A stretch of 64,000 nucleotides of DNA. Source: Nocardia seriolae NBRC 15557. Lineage in GTDB: Bacteria > Actinomycetota > Actinomycetes > Mycobacteriales > Mycobacteriaceae. Positions 35,170 through 44,334 of this stretch are shown piece by piece; the first letter of the stretch is position 1; each line of letters starts with the position of its first letter. The stretch spans positions 1 through 64,000 of the forward strand of contig NZ_BJWY01000006.1 in the NCBI RefSeq assembly GCF_007990715.1, given 5' to 3'. The position numbers and the translations under genes are program-made. A model generated the notes under the pieces. It made no database searches, had not been told where the DNA came from, and saw only the letters and a program-made list of their open reading frames with translations.

Positions 35170-37164
35170 TCATGGGGTGGGTTCCCCCGCGCCGTGCGCT
35201 ACCTCCTGCTTGGCGTGCTGGGGGCGGTTACCGCCCAAACCGGGCAGTAGCGAATGACCACGGTAGCTGACCACGGTCTGTATCAAGCCCAGCGCCATCA
35301 CCGACGCGACCGCGGTGAAACCGATCCACCAGGTCGGCGGCAGCAGCACGCCCATCGAACCGCCGATCACCCAGGCCAGCTGCAGCACGGTCTCGGAGCG
35401 GCCGAAACCCGAGGCGATGGATTCCGGCGGCAGGTCGTCCTGGATGGAGGCGTCCAGCGAGACCTTGGCCAGCGCGCTCGCGCAGGCCGCGACCATGGTC
35501 GCGATGGCCGCGCCCATCAGGTTGTCCAGCAGGGCCGCCACCACGGCCACCGCGACGCAGGCGATGGTGCAGCTCAGCACGATCAGTTGCGGGCGGCCGA
35601 GTTTCATGCGCGCGCCGCTGGCATTGCCGGTGAAGTTGCCGATGGTGGCGGCCGCGCCGATCACGCCCAGCATGGCGATCTGCTGCACCGGGCGATGTTC
35701 GGTGGCCTTGGCCACGAACGCGCCGTAGAAGGTGAGGAACCCGGTCAGGACGCGCACGGTGCCATTGCCCCAGAGCCCGGTCACCACCGAACGGCCCAGG
35801 GGCTGACGGCGTTTGCTCGGCTGCACCCGGTCGGCCTGGCTCGGATCCAGCACCTCGGTGCGGGCGTCGTTGCCGTGATATCCGATGGTGGCCGGGACCT
35901 CGCCCTCGGTGACCTCCACCCAGGACGGGATGCGCAGGCTCAGATACGCGCCGGCGGCGGCCAGCGCGGCGGCCAGCAGCAGCGCGCCGGTGTAGCCGGT
36001 CAGCTTGGCGGTCAGCGCGGCCACGCCGCCCGCGCCCAGCGTGCCGCCGACCAGGCCGAACACGGTGAGCCGGGAGTTGGTGCGCACCAGGTCCATTCCC
36101 GGTGGCAGCACGCGCGGGGTGACCGCGGATTTCAGCACCGAGAACGACTTGGACAGGATCATCATGCACAGGGCCAGCGGGTACAGCGCCCAGTTGTCGA
36201 TATTGAAGATGAGCAGCATGGCGATGAACACCCGCAGCCCGAACGACCCCGCCAGCGCCACCCGGCGACCGCGCTGCAGCCGGTCCAGCATGGGGCCGAT
36301 GACCGGGGCGATCACCGCGAACGGCGCGATGGTGATCAGGAGATACAGCGCCACTTTGGTTTTGGATTCCGCCGTGGCGCTCGCGAAGAACAGCGTGTTG
36401 GCCAGCGCCACCGCGATGGCCGCGTCGGTCGCGAAATTCGCCATGGTGGCGTAGATCAGCGCGGTGAGTCCGGATTCCTCCGCACCGTCGGCCTTGGCCG
36501 CGCGCTGGAAGGTCGCGAATCCGCTCTGCGTCAGCTCGATACTGCGCCGCGCCGCGACCCGGGTGACGGTCAGCTTGCGCGGCGGCTTGTGCAGGCCGTT
36601 GCTGTCCTGCGAGCCGGGCTCGGGCGCATGCGATTGCGCCGCGGCCGTTTCCGGGTACCGCGCCTCGTCGTGGAAGTGCCGCGCGGTATCGGGCCGGGTC
36701 GGGTGGTCGCCCGGATCCCGGCGGGTGGGCGGCGCCGCGTCGGCTCCGTGGCGGTGCGGGTGCCTGGGTTCCGGGCCGGTTCCGGACTCCGGGTCGTAGC
36801 GGACCTTGCGGGCGGTACCGAAGTCGTGCGGCTGCTGCCACGCTCGCGGATCGTCCGGAGTGCCGTCGGGCGGCCGGGTTTCGTACGGCCGCGTCGGCGG
36901 GTTGTCGCCGGGCTGGTCACGGATTCCGGATTTGTCCTGGGCCTCGGCCTTTTCGTGGCGGCGGCGCGACCAGCGTGAGGTCCGGCCTTCGGATTCGTCG
37001 CGGGACCCGCGCGGGGGTTCGCCGCGGGCGCCGGAGGACGGGTCGGCGGGCGGGCGGCGGGTGAGGAATTCCGGGACTTCGGGCTCGTCGTGCGGGGGGA
37101 CGGGTCGGCGGCCCGCGCGGTTGGCGGGCGGATAGCGGTCGTACCCCGGGTGCCGTTCGATCAT
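35170..37164 (-). CDS. MFS transporter with long disordered N-terminus (Rv0876c-like)
   Basis: A 664-aa protein. The first ~195 residues are hydrophilic and Arg/Pro/Asp/Glu-rich, with no fold apparent. The MFS core (~215-640) has about twelve hydrophobic segments, including LPPGMDLVRTNSRLTVFGLV and IQDDLPPESIASGFGRSETV, and matches Rv0876c-like major-facilitator proteins. The substrate is unknown. Start ATG 37162-37164 is chosen for its GAGGA seven bases upstream; a GTG at 37224 would add 20 residues. It is in an operon with the DUF2771 gene. Confidence 0.83.
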   Translation of the reverse strand: MIERHPGYDRYPPANRAGRRPVPPHDEPEVPEFLTRRPPADPSSGARGEPPRGSRDESEGRTSRWSRRRHEKAEAQDKSGIRDQPGDNPPTRPYETRPPDGTPDDPRAWQQPHDFGTARKVRYDPESGTGPEPRHPHRHGADAAPPTRRDPGDHPTRPDTARHFHDEARYPETAAAQSHAPEPGSQDSNGLHKPPRKLTVTRVAARRSIELTQSGFATFQRAAKADGAEESGLTALIYATMANFATDAAIAVALANTLFFASATAESKTKVALYLLITIAPFAVIAPVIGPMLDRLQRGRRVALAGSFGLRVFIAMLLIFNIDNWALYPLALCMMILSKSFSVLKSAVTPRVLPPGMDLVRTNSRLTVFGLVGGTLGAGGVAALTAKLTGYTGALLLAAALAAAGAYLSLRIPSWVEVTEGEVPATIGYHGNDARTEVLDPSQADRVQPSKRRQPLGRSVVTGLWGNGTVRVLTGFLTFYGAFVAKATEHRPVQQIAMLGVIGAAATIGNFTGNASGARMKLGRPQLIVLSCTIACVAVAVVAALLDNLMGAAIATMVAACASALAKVSLDASIQDDLPPESIASGFGRSETVLQLAWVIGGSMGVLLPPTWWIGFTAVASVMALGLIQTVVSYRGHSLLPGLGGNRPQHAKQEVAHGAGEPTP

Positions 37165-37316
37165 GGGAGAGTCCTCGTCGCCCCAGCGACCTGGGTCGGC
37201 ACCGGGGTCACGGGGAGGAGTCACGCGTCAATTCTTGCAGTGTCGCCGACCGGTGGCTGCACTACCGCCGGTGTGCGCCGCCACATCTTCGGTCGTATGC
37301 CGCCCTCGACGGGTGA

Positions 37317-38111
37317 TCAGGCGGGTACGAAGCGGACTTCGTAGGACGTCGGCCACTTCTTGCCGGTGAGTAGGAAACGGTCGGTGCCGGGGAGGTGGGC
37401 GATGCCGTTGAGGACGTCGGTGTCGGGGGTGCGGGCGTGGTCGGGGAGCAGGCCGGAGGCGTCGATACTCGCCAGCACCTCACCGGTGTCGGGGTTGATG
37501 CGCAGGATGGTGTCGCCGGGCCAGCTGTTGGCGTAGACGGAACCGTCCGGGGCGCAGTCGAGTTCGTTGAGTTTCGCGTTCTTATGGCTGGTGAGCGCGA
37601 TGGCGCCGGTGACCGCGAAGGTTCGCGGATCGCGGAAGGTGAGGGTCGAGCTGCCGTTGCTCATGAGCACGCGATCCGCCCGGGTGCACAGGCCCCAGCC
37701 CTCGCCGTCGAAGCGGGCGGTGCGGATCTCGGTGCGGGTGGCCGGGTCTCGCGCGAAGGCGATGCCGTCCTTGTAGGTGAGCTGCCAGAGCAGATCGCCG
37801 GCGCGGGTGATGCCCTCGCCGAACAGCGGCTCGGGCAGTTCGGCGCGGGCGGTCTCGACGCCGGTGGTCAGGTCGGTGGCGCTGACGTACGAGTGCCCGG
37901 GCAAACCGGTGCTCTCGTACAGAACCGACCCGTCGACTTCTAAGCCCTCGGTGAACGCGCGCGTGTCGTGCGGGCGGGTGGCGACCACCTCGACCCGCCA
38001 CTTCGGCGTGTTGTCCCTGCTGGTGCAGGCCGTGAGCGCCGCGGCCAGAGCCAGGGCGGTGGACGCCATGATCATGGCGGTCACTACCGGTGCACGGCGT
38101 TTGCGCTCCAT
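37317..38111 (-). CDS. Glutaminyl-peptide cyclotransferase (lipoprotein)
   Basis: Converts N-terminal Gln to pyroglutamate on exported proteins. The 264-aa protein has a signal peptide with lipobox LTAC and then the beta-propeller type of the plant/bacterial enzyme: FTEGLEVDGSVLYESTGLPG, FGEGITRAGDLLWQLTYKDG, FDGEGWGLCTRADRVLMSNG, ALTSHKNAKLNELDCAPDG, and DVLNGIAHLPGTDRFLLTGK. It is divergent from DUF3027 with only 17 bases between the two start codons, so each promoter must lie inside the other gene or the transcripts must be leaderless. Confident call. Confidence 0.9.
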   Translation of the reverse strand: MERKRRAPVVTAMIMASTALALAAALTACTSRDNTPKWRVEVVATRPHDTRAFTEGLEVDGSVLYESTGLPGHSYVSATDLTTGVETARAELPEPLFGEGITRAGDLLWQLTYKDGIAFARDPATRTEIRTARFDGEGWGLCTRADRVLMSNGSSTLTFRDPRTFAVTGAIALTSHKNAKLNELDCAPDGSVYANSWPGDTILRINPDTGEVLASIDASGLLPDHARTPDTDVLNGIAHLPGTDRFLLTGKKWPTSYEVRFVPA

Positions 38112-38128
38112 GCGGCAAAATGTAGACC

Positions 38129-39178
38129 GTGAGCGCAGTTGGAGTTTCGGAGTCCGGTGTGCGGCCGATCCTGGCGGAGGCGGTCGAGCTGGCCCGCCGT
38201 GCGCTCCTGGATCTCGAGCCGATCGGGGTGGGCGCGCATCTGGGCGTGACCGCCGAGGACGAATCCTCGGCGACCCACCACTTCGCGGCCACCCTGCCCG
38301 GCTATCGCGGCTGGCAGTGGGCGGTCGTGGTGGCGGCCCCGCCGGCGGCCACGGTCGCCACGGTGAGCGAGTCGGCGCTGCTGCCCGGCCCCGACGCCCT
38401 GGTCGCCCCCGACTTCATTCCGTGGGATCAGCGCATCCGCCCCGGCGATCTCGCCCCCGGCGATCTGCTGGCCCCGCCGCTCGGCGACCCCCGCCTGGTC
38501 CCCGGCTATGTCGCCACCGGCGACCCGGCCGTCGACGAGGTGGCCCTCGAGATCGGCCTCGGCCGCACCCAGGCGCTCTCCCGCGAGGGCCGCGAGGAAG
38601 CCTCCGACCGCTGGTTCACCGAATACGGTCCCGACACCGACATGGCCCGCGCCGCACCCTCCACCTGCGGCCTGTGCGGCTTCTACGTTCCCCTCGCGGG
38701 CGCGCTGCGCTCGGCCTTCGGCGTCTGCGCCAATGCCATGGGCGCGGACGGCCACGTCGTCCACGTCGCCTACGGCTGCGGCGCCCACTCGGATGTGGTG
38801 CTGCCCAGCGGCAATGGCTCACCGCTCTACGAGGCCTACGACGACGCCGCCGTGGAACTCATCCCCGCCGAGGACCTGCGCCCGGAAGCCCCGGCAGCCG
38901 AGGCGGAATCGGTCGAGACCGGCGAAAAGGATGAATCCGGCGTGGTGGAGGTCGTGGACGCGCTGTCCGCCGCCCGGGAGGCCGCGGCCGCCGAGGCGGA
39001 AACCGTTGTCGCCGAATCCGAGTCGCCGGAAGCCACTGCCGCCGCGCCCGAGGCCGCTGCCGAGTCCGGCGTGGTCGGGCTCTTCGAGGTGGCGGATCCG
39101 GATTCGGTGTATGACGATGCCTGGGCCGTGAATGCGGTGCGGATGGAGCCTGATTCGGGGACTTCGGAGTCGCACTGA
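38129..39178 (+). CDS. DUF3027 protein (Rv0877-like)
   Basis: A 349-aa cytoplasmic protein. The conserved domain (~10-260) includes HHFAATLPGYRGWQWAVVVA, LVAPDFIPWDQRIRPGDLAP, and a cysteine cluster (CGLCGFYVPLAG, VCANAMGADG, YGCGAHSD) that looks able to bind zinc. The C-terminal ~85 residues are acidic and Ala/Glu-rich without apparent fold. The start is GTG 38129. In actinomycetes this family repeatedly neighbours an Hsp90-like ATPase gene, as here. No function is established that I know of. Confidence 0.87.
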   Translation: MSAVGVSESGVRPILAEAVELARRALLDLEPIGVGAHLGVTAEDESSATHHFAATLPGYRGWQWAVVVAAPPAATVATVSESALLPGPDALVAPDFIPWDQRIRPGDLAPGDLLAPPLGDPRLVPGYVATGDPAVDEVALEIGLGRTQALSREGREEASDRWFTEYGPDTDMARAAPSTCGLCGFYVPLAGALRSAFGVCANAMGADGHVVHVAYGCGAHSDVVLPSGNGSPLYEAYDDAAVELIPAEDLRPEAPAAEAESVETGEKDESGVVEVVDALSAAREAAAAEAETVVAESESPEATAAAPEAAAESGVVGLFEVADPDSVYDDAWAVNAVRMEPDSGTSESH

Positions 39179-39429
39179 GTCGATCGGCGGGTGGCTCGGA
39201 GTTCCCGCCGGGTGGCTCGGGGTATCGGCCGGCTGGCGCTGAGCGCCCCGCCCGGATGGCTTGATGTGCTCGGCCGGGCGGTCGAGGTGGCTGGCGAATA
39301 ATTGCGTCGGGACGATTCGGGTGGTGTGGTGGACCCGGTTTCCGGCGGATCTTGTCGGAATTCTGTGAAATGACCGGATGGTTGGCTTTGGCGTGCCATA
39401 AAACCGTTGTGCGGGAAGGGGTATAGGGC

Positions 39430-42400
39430 GTGATCGCGACCGATCTGGGGGATCCGTTCGGGACCGGGGAGTTGCGGGCCGGGGTGCTGGCCGCGTGGCG
39501 GGGGTCGCCGACCCGGTTGCGGGAGGATGCCGCCACCGAGGCGGATCTGGTGCGGGCCGGATACCGGGATCGGCTGCTGACCGAGCTGGCCCAGAACGCG
39601 GCGGACGCGGCGGTGAAGGCCGGGGTCGACGGCCGGGTCGCGGTCTGGCTCGACGGGCGGACCCTGCACGTGGCCAATAGCGGCGCGGCGCTGGATGTCT
39701 CGGGTGTGCACGCGTTGACGGCACTGCGTGCGTCGGGAAAGACCCAGGACGCATCCGGCATGACCCAGGGCACGTCCGGCGGGAGCGCGCCGGTCGGCAA
39801 GTTCGGGGTCGGCTTCACCGCGGTGCTGACGGTGTCGGACGAAGTGGAATTGCGGTCGACCAGCGGGTCGGTGCGGTTCTCGCGGACCGGGACCCGGGCG
39901 CTGCTGGGGGAGCAGGGCATCGAGATCCCGGAGGCGCCGGGCGGTTTCGAGCCGCCCGCGCTGCGCCTGGCCTGGGCGATCGAGGAGCGGCCCGCCGCCG
40001 GGTTCGACAGCGAGATCGTGCTGCGCCTGCGCGAGGGTGTCGACACCGTGGCCCTGCTCGCCGAGATGCGGGCCGAAGCGGCCGACCTGCTGCTGGAACT
40101 GCCCGCGCTGCACAGCATTCGCATCGGCGACGACGAGATCGCGAGCACCGCGCGCGAACTCGACCACGGTCTGACGGAACTGCGCATCACCGGCCCGGAT
40201 TCCGAGGTGCGGACGTGGTGGCAGTACCGCGCCGAACGGGCCCGCTGGCTGCTGCCGGTGCGCGACGGCCGCCCGGTCGCCGCCCATCCGGACGTGCTGC
40301 GCGCCCCCACCCGCTCGGACGAGGAACTGTCCATCCCGGCCCTGCTCATCGCCGACATCCCCATGCAGCCCGACCGCCGCCGCCTGCTCCCCGGCGCCCA
40401 CCTGACCGCCCTGGCCACCGGCTACGCCGATTTCGTCCGTGCCCTCCCGCCCCGAGACCGCCTGGTCCTGGTCCCCACCCCGGGTTTCGCCCGCAGCGAG
40501 GCCGACGGCCTGCTCCGCGAGGCCCTGATCGCCGACCTCCGCGACCACGAATGGCTCCCCATCCGCACCGTCCACTCGTCCCCCCTTCCCGAATCCGCCC
40601 TCCCACCAGCAGATTTCGCCGCCTTCGGCACCCCGGCCGCTCTCGGCGCTGTGACGGGCGAATCCGCCTCGGCGACAGGCGACACCGGGGTGGTGGGTGA
40701 TCCCGAGGCCACGTCGGGTGGCACCGATCGGGTGGGTCCGGGCGGCCCGTCCGTCACGAACCGGGCGGCCGGTTCACCGGCGGCCAAGAGCCCCACGCTC
40801 CGGGCGGCGGAGCACGAGACGCTGCCGCTGTGGGAGCTGCCGGTCGAGGATGAATTGCCCTACGGCGCAGTCGAACCCCATGACGCGATCGGGCCGCACG
40901 ACGTGGTGGCGTCCGGATCGGGCGATCTCGTGGAGTTCGGCGCACCGGCCGAGCCGGATGACATGGCCGGGGCGGCTGACAGCGGCGGGGCGGCCTCCGC
41001 CCTGGGGATCGTTGTGGATGAATCTCCGATGGCCGAAAGCGCCGGGGCGACGGTGGATTCGTACGGCGGCGCGGTGGCCGCGCCGCGCCGGGTCAGCGTG
41101 TTTACCGGGGTTACTACGGAATTGGCCGATCTGCTGGCGGAGATGGTTGGGCCGCTGGTGATTCCGGAGTTGTCCGGGCGGATGCATGCCGACGCGCTGG
41201 CGGTGCTGGATGTGCATCGGGTCGGGCTGGCGCGGATCGCGGAGTTGTCGAGCAGCCTGGAACGTGAACCGCAGTGGTGGTATTCGCTGTACGACGCGCT
41301 GGAGTCGTTCGCGGTGGATCCGCTGTCGGTGGAGGAGCTGGGTGCGCTGGCGGTGCCGCTGACCGATGGGCGGCTGGTGACGGGCCCGCGCACGGTGGTG
41401 CTGGACGACCGGCTGGAGTCGGCGGTACCGGTGCACTGGGCGCGCCTGGTGCACCCGGAGGCGGCCCACGAGCTGCTGGGGCGGCTGGGGGCGCGGCCCG
41501 CCACGCCGGAGGATCTGCTGAACGATCCGGGTCTGCAGGCCGTGCTGGAGGACGATCCGAGTGATCCGGACACCGTGGACGCGGTGCTGAGCCTGGCCGC
41601 GCACGCTCTCGCCGCGCCCGGCACGCTGCCGTCCTGGCTCGGCCTGCTCGAATTGCCGGATGTGGATGGCGATTCGCTGCCCGCCGATGAGCTGCTGCTG
41701 CCCGACGCGCCGCTGGGCCGGGTGCTGGTGTCGGATTCGCCGTTCTCGACGGTGGATCCGGAGGTCCTCGAGCGCTACGGCCCGGAAGCCTTGCGCGCCA
41801 TCGGCGTCGGCTGGGGCTTCACTCTGGTGACCGAGTCCGATCCGACCGGCCCGGACCACCACCTCGACGACGAGGAAACCTGGTGGGAGGGCCTGACCGA
41901 CGATCCGGCCGAGCTGATCGCCGTGCGCGACCTGGACCTGGTGGACGACGGCGAGTGGCCGGAGGCCCTGCGGCTGTTGCTGTCCGACCGCTCCACCCGC
42001 GCCCTGCTCGCCGACCGCGACGGCTACACCGCCTGGTGGCTGCACCGGCACGCGCACCTCGACGGCATCCCGCTGGGCCTGCTCCGGCACCCGGACGACA
42101 CCCTGTTCGCGGGCCTGCTCCCGCAGCTGCCCGGCTTCGACGCCGAGGATCTGGCGGTGCTGCGCGGTGTCCTCGCCGACCCGGAGGTGCTGACCACCGC
42201 CCTGGCCGAGGAACTGCTCGACGCGCTCGCTGATCCGGCGAGAAGGCCCACCCCCGAGTCGATTTCGCAGACCTACCGGCTGCTGGCCGAGGCGCTGGAG
42301 TCCGGCCGCCTGGATCTCGAGGAAGTGGTGCTGCCGGGTCAGGTGCGGGCGCTGTCGGGCGAGGTGATCCCGGCCGCGGACGGCCTGGTGCTGGATCGCT

Positions 42401-42738
42401 CCTGGTTCGGCCCGGCGCTGCCGGTGGACCGCCTGGTGGTCGGAGACATCGCCACCGCGAAATCCCTTGCCACCCTGCTGGATCTGCCGCTGGCCTCGGA
42501 GGCGGTGACCGCGGAGGTGGTGAGCGCGGGCCGCGAAACCTCCTGGGCGGCCGAACCGCTCGGCGTCCTGCTGCGCATGCAGTTCGATTTCACCACGCCC
42601 GCAGGGGAACTCGTGGTCCACGACCAACTGCGGGTGCGGCTCACCGGCGCCTACGAGGCCACCGTCGAGGTCGCCTGGTGGCACGAGGACGGCGTCACCC
42701 ACGTGCAGGCGCAGCCCCAGAACCTCTCGCGCCGCTGA
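39430..42738 (+). CDS. Large Hsp90-like GHKL ATPase (sacsin N-terminal-like)
   Basis: A 1102-aa protein. The N-terminal ~240 residues are a GHKL/Hsp90-type ATP-binding fold: RDRLLTELAQNAADA (N-box with the catalytic Glu), LHVANSGAALD (the Hsp90 DxG box appears as N-x-G), and VGKFGVGFTAVLTVSDEVEL (glycine lid). A variable, acidic, low-complexity segment (~410-560) follows, then ~540 residues of leucine-rich helical repeats without a recognised domain. There is no Hsp90 middle or dimer domain. The start is GTG 39430 with AAGGGG upstream. It lies 251 bases after DUF3027 on the same strand. It probably acts as a chaperone-like machine; substrates unknown. Confidence 0.82.
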   Translation: MIATDLGDPFGTGELRAGVLAAWRGSPTRLREDAATEADLVRAGYRDRLLTELAQNAADAAVKAGVDGRVAVWLDGRTLHVANSGAALDVSGVHALTALRASGKTQDASGMTQGTSGGSAPVGKFGVGFTAVLTVSDEVELRSTSGSVRFSRTGTRALLGEQGIEIPEAPGGFEPPALRLAWAIEERPAAGFDSEIVLRLREGVDTVALLAEMRAEAADLLLELPALHSIRIGDDEIASTARELDHGLTELRITGPDSEVRTWWQYRAERARWLLPVRDGRPVAAHPDVLRAPTRSDEELSIPALLIADIPMQPDRRRLLPGAHLTALATGYADFVRALPPRDRLVLVPTPGFARSEADGLLREALIADLRDHEWLPIRTVHSSPLPESALPPADFAAFGTPAALGAVTGESASATGDTGVVGDPEATSGGTDRVGPGGPSVTNRAAGSPAAKSPTLRAAEHETLPLWELPVEDELPYGAVEPHDAIGPHDVVASGSGDLVEFGAPAEPDDMAGAADSGGAASALGIVVDESPMAESAGATVDSYGGAVAAPRRVSVFTGVTTELADLLAEMVGPLVIPELSGRMHADALAVLDVHRVGLARIAELSSSLEREPQWWYSLYDALESFAVDPLSVEELGALAVPLTDGRLVTGPRTVVLDDRLESAVPVHWARLVHPEAAHELLGRLGARPATPEDLLNDPGLQAVLEDDPSDPDTVDAVLSLAAHALAAPGTLPSWLGLLELPDVDGDSLPADELLLPDAPLGRVLVSDSPFSTVDPEVLERYGPEALRAIGVGWGFTLVTESDPTGPDHHLDDEETWWEGLTDDPAELIAVRDLDLVDDGEWPEALRLLLSDRSTRALLADRDGYTAWWLHRHAHLDGIPLGLLRHPDDTLFAGLLPQLPGFDAEDLAVLRGVLADPEVLTTALAEELLDALADPARRPTPESISQTYRLLAEALESGRLDLEEVVLPGQVRALSGEVIPAADGLVLDRSWFGPALPVDRLVVGDIATAKSLATLLDLPLASEAVTAEVVSAGRETSWAAEPLGVLLRMQFDFTTPAGELVVHDQLRVRLTGAYEATVEVAWWHEDGVTHVQAQPQNLSRR

Positions 42739-42767
42739 GCATCGGCCCGGCCGGGGGCGAAATCAGG

Positions 42768-42800
42768 TCCGGCGCGGACACCTCGAGTGTCCGCGCCGGA
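42768..42800. terminator. Bidirectional terminator between GHKL ATPase and TetR genes
   Basis: A perfect 14-bp stem (TCCGGCGCGGACAC at 42768-42781, complement 42787-42800) has a five-base CTCGA loop. It lies between two convergent genes. There is no long T-run. Confidence 0.65.
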
Positions 42801-42817
42801 AAGGGGGAGGGCCCGGG

Positions 42818-43444
42818 TCAGGCCGAATGGGCTGCCACGGTGGTGGCGAGAACGTCCAGTTGGTCACGGACGGCGGCACTGTCGTTGTCCACCAGCCAGC
42901 GCAGCACGACGCCGTCTATGGTGGCGAGGATGAAGCGCGACAGCGTGCCGACGGGAACGGTCCACTGGGTGCCGGTGGCCTCGCGCGCGTGCTCGCAGAT
43001 ATCGGCGACGGTGGAGTCGTTGAAGGTGTACTGCTCGCGGGCGATGGCGAGTTTGGCAGGCGTCTGCTCACCTTCGCGCAGGGCGTAGGTGGTGGTTTCG
43101 TAGGTGAGTAGCTGGCGCTCGGGTGTGGCTTCTATGTTGAGCCACATGAGTTCCAGACCCGCGCGCACCAATTTCTGAAGCGCTTCTTTTCCGGTTCCGA
43201 CGTCCTGCCATACGGTTTCGTTGGCGTCGACGGAATCACGCAATTCCATCGAGAGCGCCTTGACCAGCTCGGTCATCAGCTGATCTTTGTTTTCGAAACA
43301 GTAATGCACCACACCGAGGGAAACACCGGCTGCCTGGGCAACATCGCGCGTGGTAACTCCTGCCACGCCCTTCTTTTCGGCAAGGCCGATGGCCGCCTCG
43401 ATAAGGTGGGCCCGTCGTTCTTCGACGCTCAATCGGGAGGACAC
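42818..43444 (-). CDS. TetR-family transcriptional regulator
   Basis: A 208-aa regulator. The N-terminal helix-turn-helix (~8-55, RRAHLIEAAIGLAEKKGVAG...GVVHYCFENKDQLM) and C-terminal helical domain are typical. The start is GTG 43442-43444. A well-formed promoter places the transcript start at the start codon, so it is probably leaderless. No divergent target is adjacent; the next gene upstream, DUF2530, is on the same strand. Ligand unknown. Confidence 0.88.
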   Translation of the reverse strand: MSSRLSVEERRAHLIEAAIGLAEKKGVAGVTTRDVAQAAGVSLGVVHYCFENKDQLMTELVKALSMELRDSVDANETVWQDVGTGKEALQKLVRAGLELMWLNIEATPERQLLTYETTTYALREGEQTPAKLAIAREQYTFNDSTVADICEHAREATGTQWTVPVGTLSRFILATIDGVVLRWLVDNDSAAVRDQLDVLATTVAAHSA

Positions 43445-43451
43445 TCCAGGG

Positions 43452-43480
43452 AGTTAAGCGTCCGCGACGCGTGCAGTCAA
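43452..43480 (-). promoter_or_regulatory. SigA-type promoter of the TetR gene
   Basis: On the reverse strand, TTGACT (43475-43480), a 17-base spacer, then TTAACT (43452-43457). The -10 box ends seven bases before the GTG, consistent with leaderless transcription. This is one of the best consensus promoters in the window. Confidence 0.7.
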
Positions 43481-43544
43481 TTCGCACGCTCCGCAAGTTC
43501 GTTTCGTGAGACTTCCCTGGACGCTTGACCAGTCGTTTGGTCCG

Positions 43545-43784
43545 CTATTCCAGGCCGAGTTGCGCGCCTTTGTCGCCGCGCCGTGCGCCCCGCCGCTGAA
43601 TCGCGAAGATGGTGTAGCCGAGCAGTCCTACCCCGAGGCCCATCAGACAAACCGGGCGTGCGGTGGCCCAGGCGTCGTTCGCCCATACCGCGATGGTCGC
43701 GATCAGGAATCCGATGGTGCCCACGGCCAGCACGGGCCGCGGGTCGGTGAAGCGCGGGGGAATCTCCGGCACGGGAGTGGTCAC
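43545..43784 (-). CDS. DUF2530 small membrane protein (Rv0879c-like)
   Basis: A 79-aa protein: PRPVLAVGTIGFLIATIAVW and RPVCLMGLGVGLLGYTIFAI are two transmembrane helices around a short WANDAWATA loop, followed by a basic tail. This is the DUF2530 layout. The start is GTG 43782-43784. It is divergent from the MarR gene, as Rv0879c is from Rv0880. Function unknown. Confidence 0.85.
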   Translation of the reverse strand: MTTPVPEIPPRFTDPRPVLAVGTIGFLIATIAVWANDAWATARPVCLMGLGVGLLGYTIFAIQRRGARRGDKGAQLGLE

Positions 43785-43893
43785 CGAACCAGACTAAGGG
43801 CTGCGGGCGGTTCGGGTGGCGCGCCGGGGCCGTCGGTGGCTAGGCACCCGAACAGCCGACTCCCACGCGAGCGGTCCCGTATCGTTTGCCTCT

Positions 43894-44331
43894 GTGACAA
43901 CGCCTTCCGACATTCGAGCGCTTGCCGGTGAACTCTCGCTGGCGGTGGTGCGCTTGACTCGGCATCTGCGGGGCCGCCGGGCCGATGCCCAGATTTCGCT
44001 GACCCAGCTGTCCGCACTCGCCACGCTGAATCGGGAAGGCGCCATGACCCCGGGCGCGCTCGCCGCCAAGGAGCGGGTGCAGCCGCCGTCCATGACGCGG
44101 GTCATCGCCTCGCTGTCGGAACTGGATCTGGTGGAACGCAATCCGCACCCGACCGACGGGCGGCAGATCATCGTGTCGCTCTCCACCGCCGGGCGGGCCC
44201 TGGTCGCCGATGAGAACCAGGCCCGCGAGGCGTGGATGACCGATCAGCTCTCGGGGCTCACGCCCGATCAGATCACCGTGCTCAAAGAGGCCGTCGGCAT
44301 CATGAAGCAGATCGTGGACGAGTCCGAATAG
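43894..44331 (+). CDS. MarR-family transcriptional regulator (Rv0880-like)
   Basis: A 145-aa winged-helix regulator. The MarR core has SLTQLSALATLNREGAMTPG, the recognition helix PPSMTRVIASLSELDLVER, the wing NPHPTDGRQIIVSLS, and C-terminal dimer helices. The start is GTG 43894 (MTTPSDIRAL); a longer frame upstream lacks support. It is divergent from the DUF2530 gene and converges within 3 bases on the YccF gene. Ligand unknown. Confidence 0.88.
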   Translation: MTTPSDIRALAGELSLAVVRLTRHLRGRRADAQISLTQLSALATLNREGAMTPGALAAKERVQPPSMTRVIASLSELDLVERNPHPTDGRQIIVSLSTAGRALVADENQAREAWMTDQLSGLTPDQITVLKEAVGIMKQIVDESE

Positions 44332-44334
44332 CCG

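Noticed and set aside
40774..42702. A 642-codon reverse frame opposite the GHKL ATPase
   Set aside because: No domain or ribosome-binding site; shadow of the large + strand gene.
43525..43552. A + strand promoter (TTGACC...TATTCC)
   Set aside because: The spacer is only 15 bases and no + strand gene follows.
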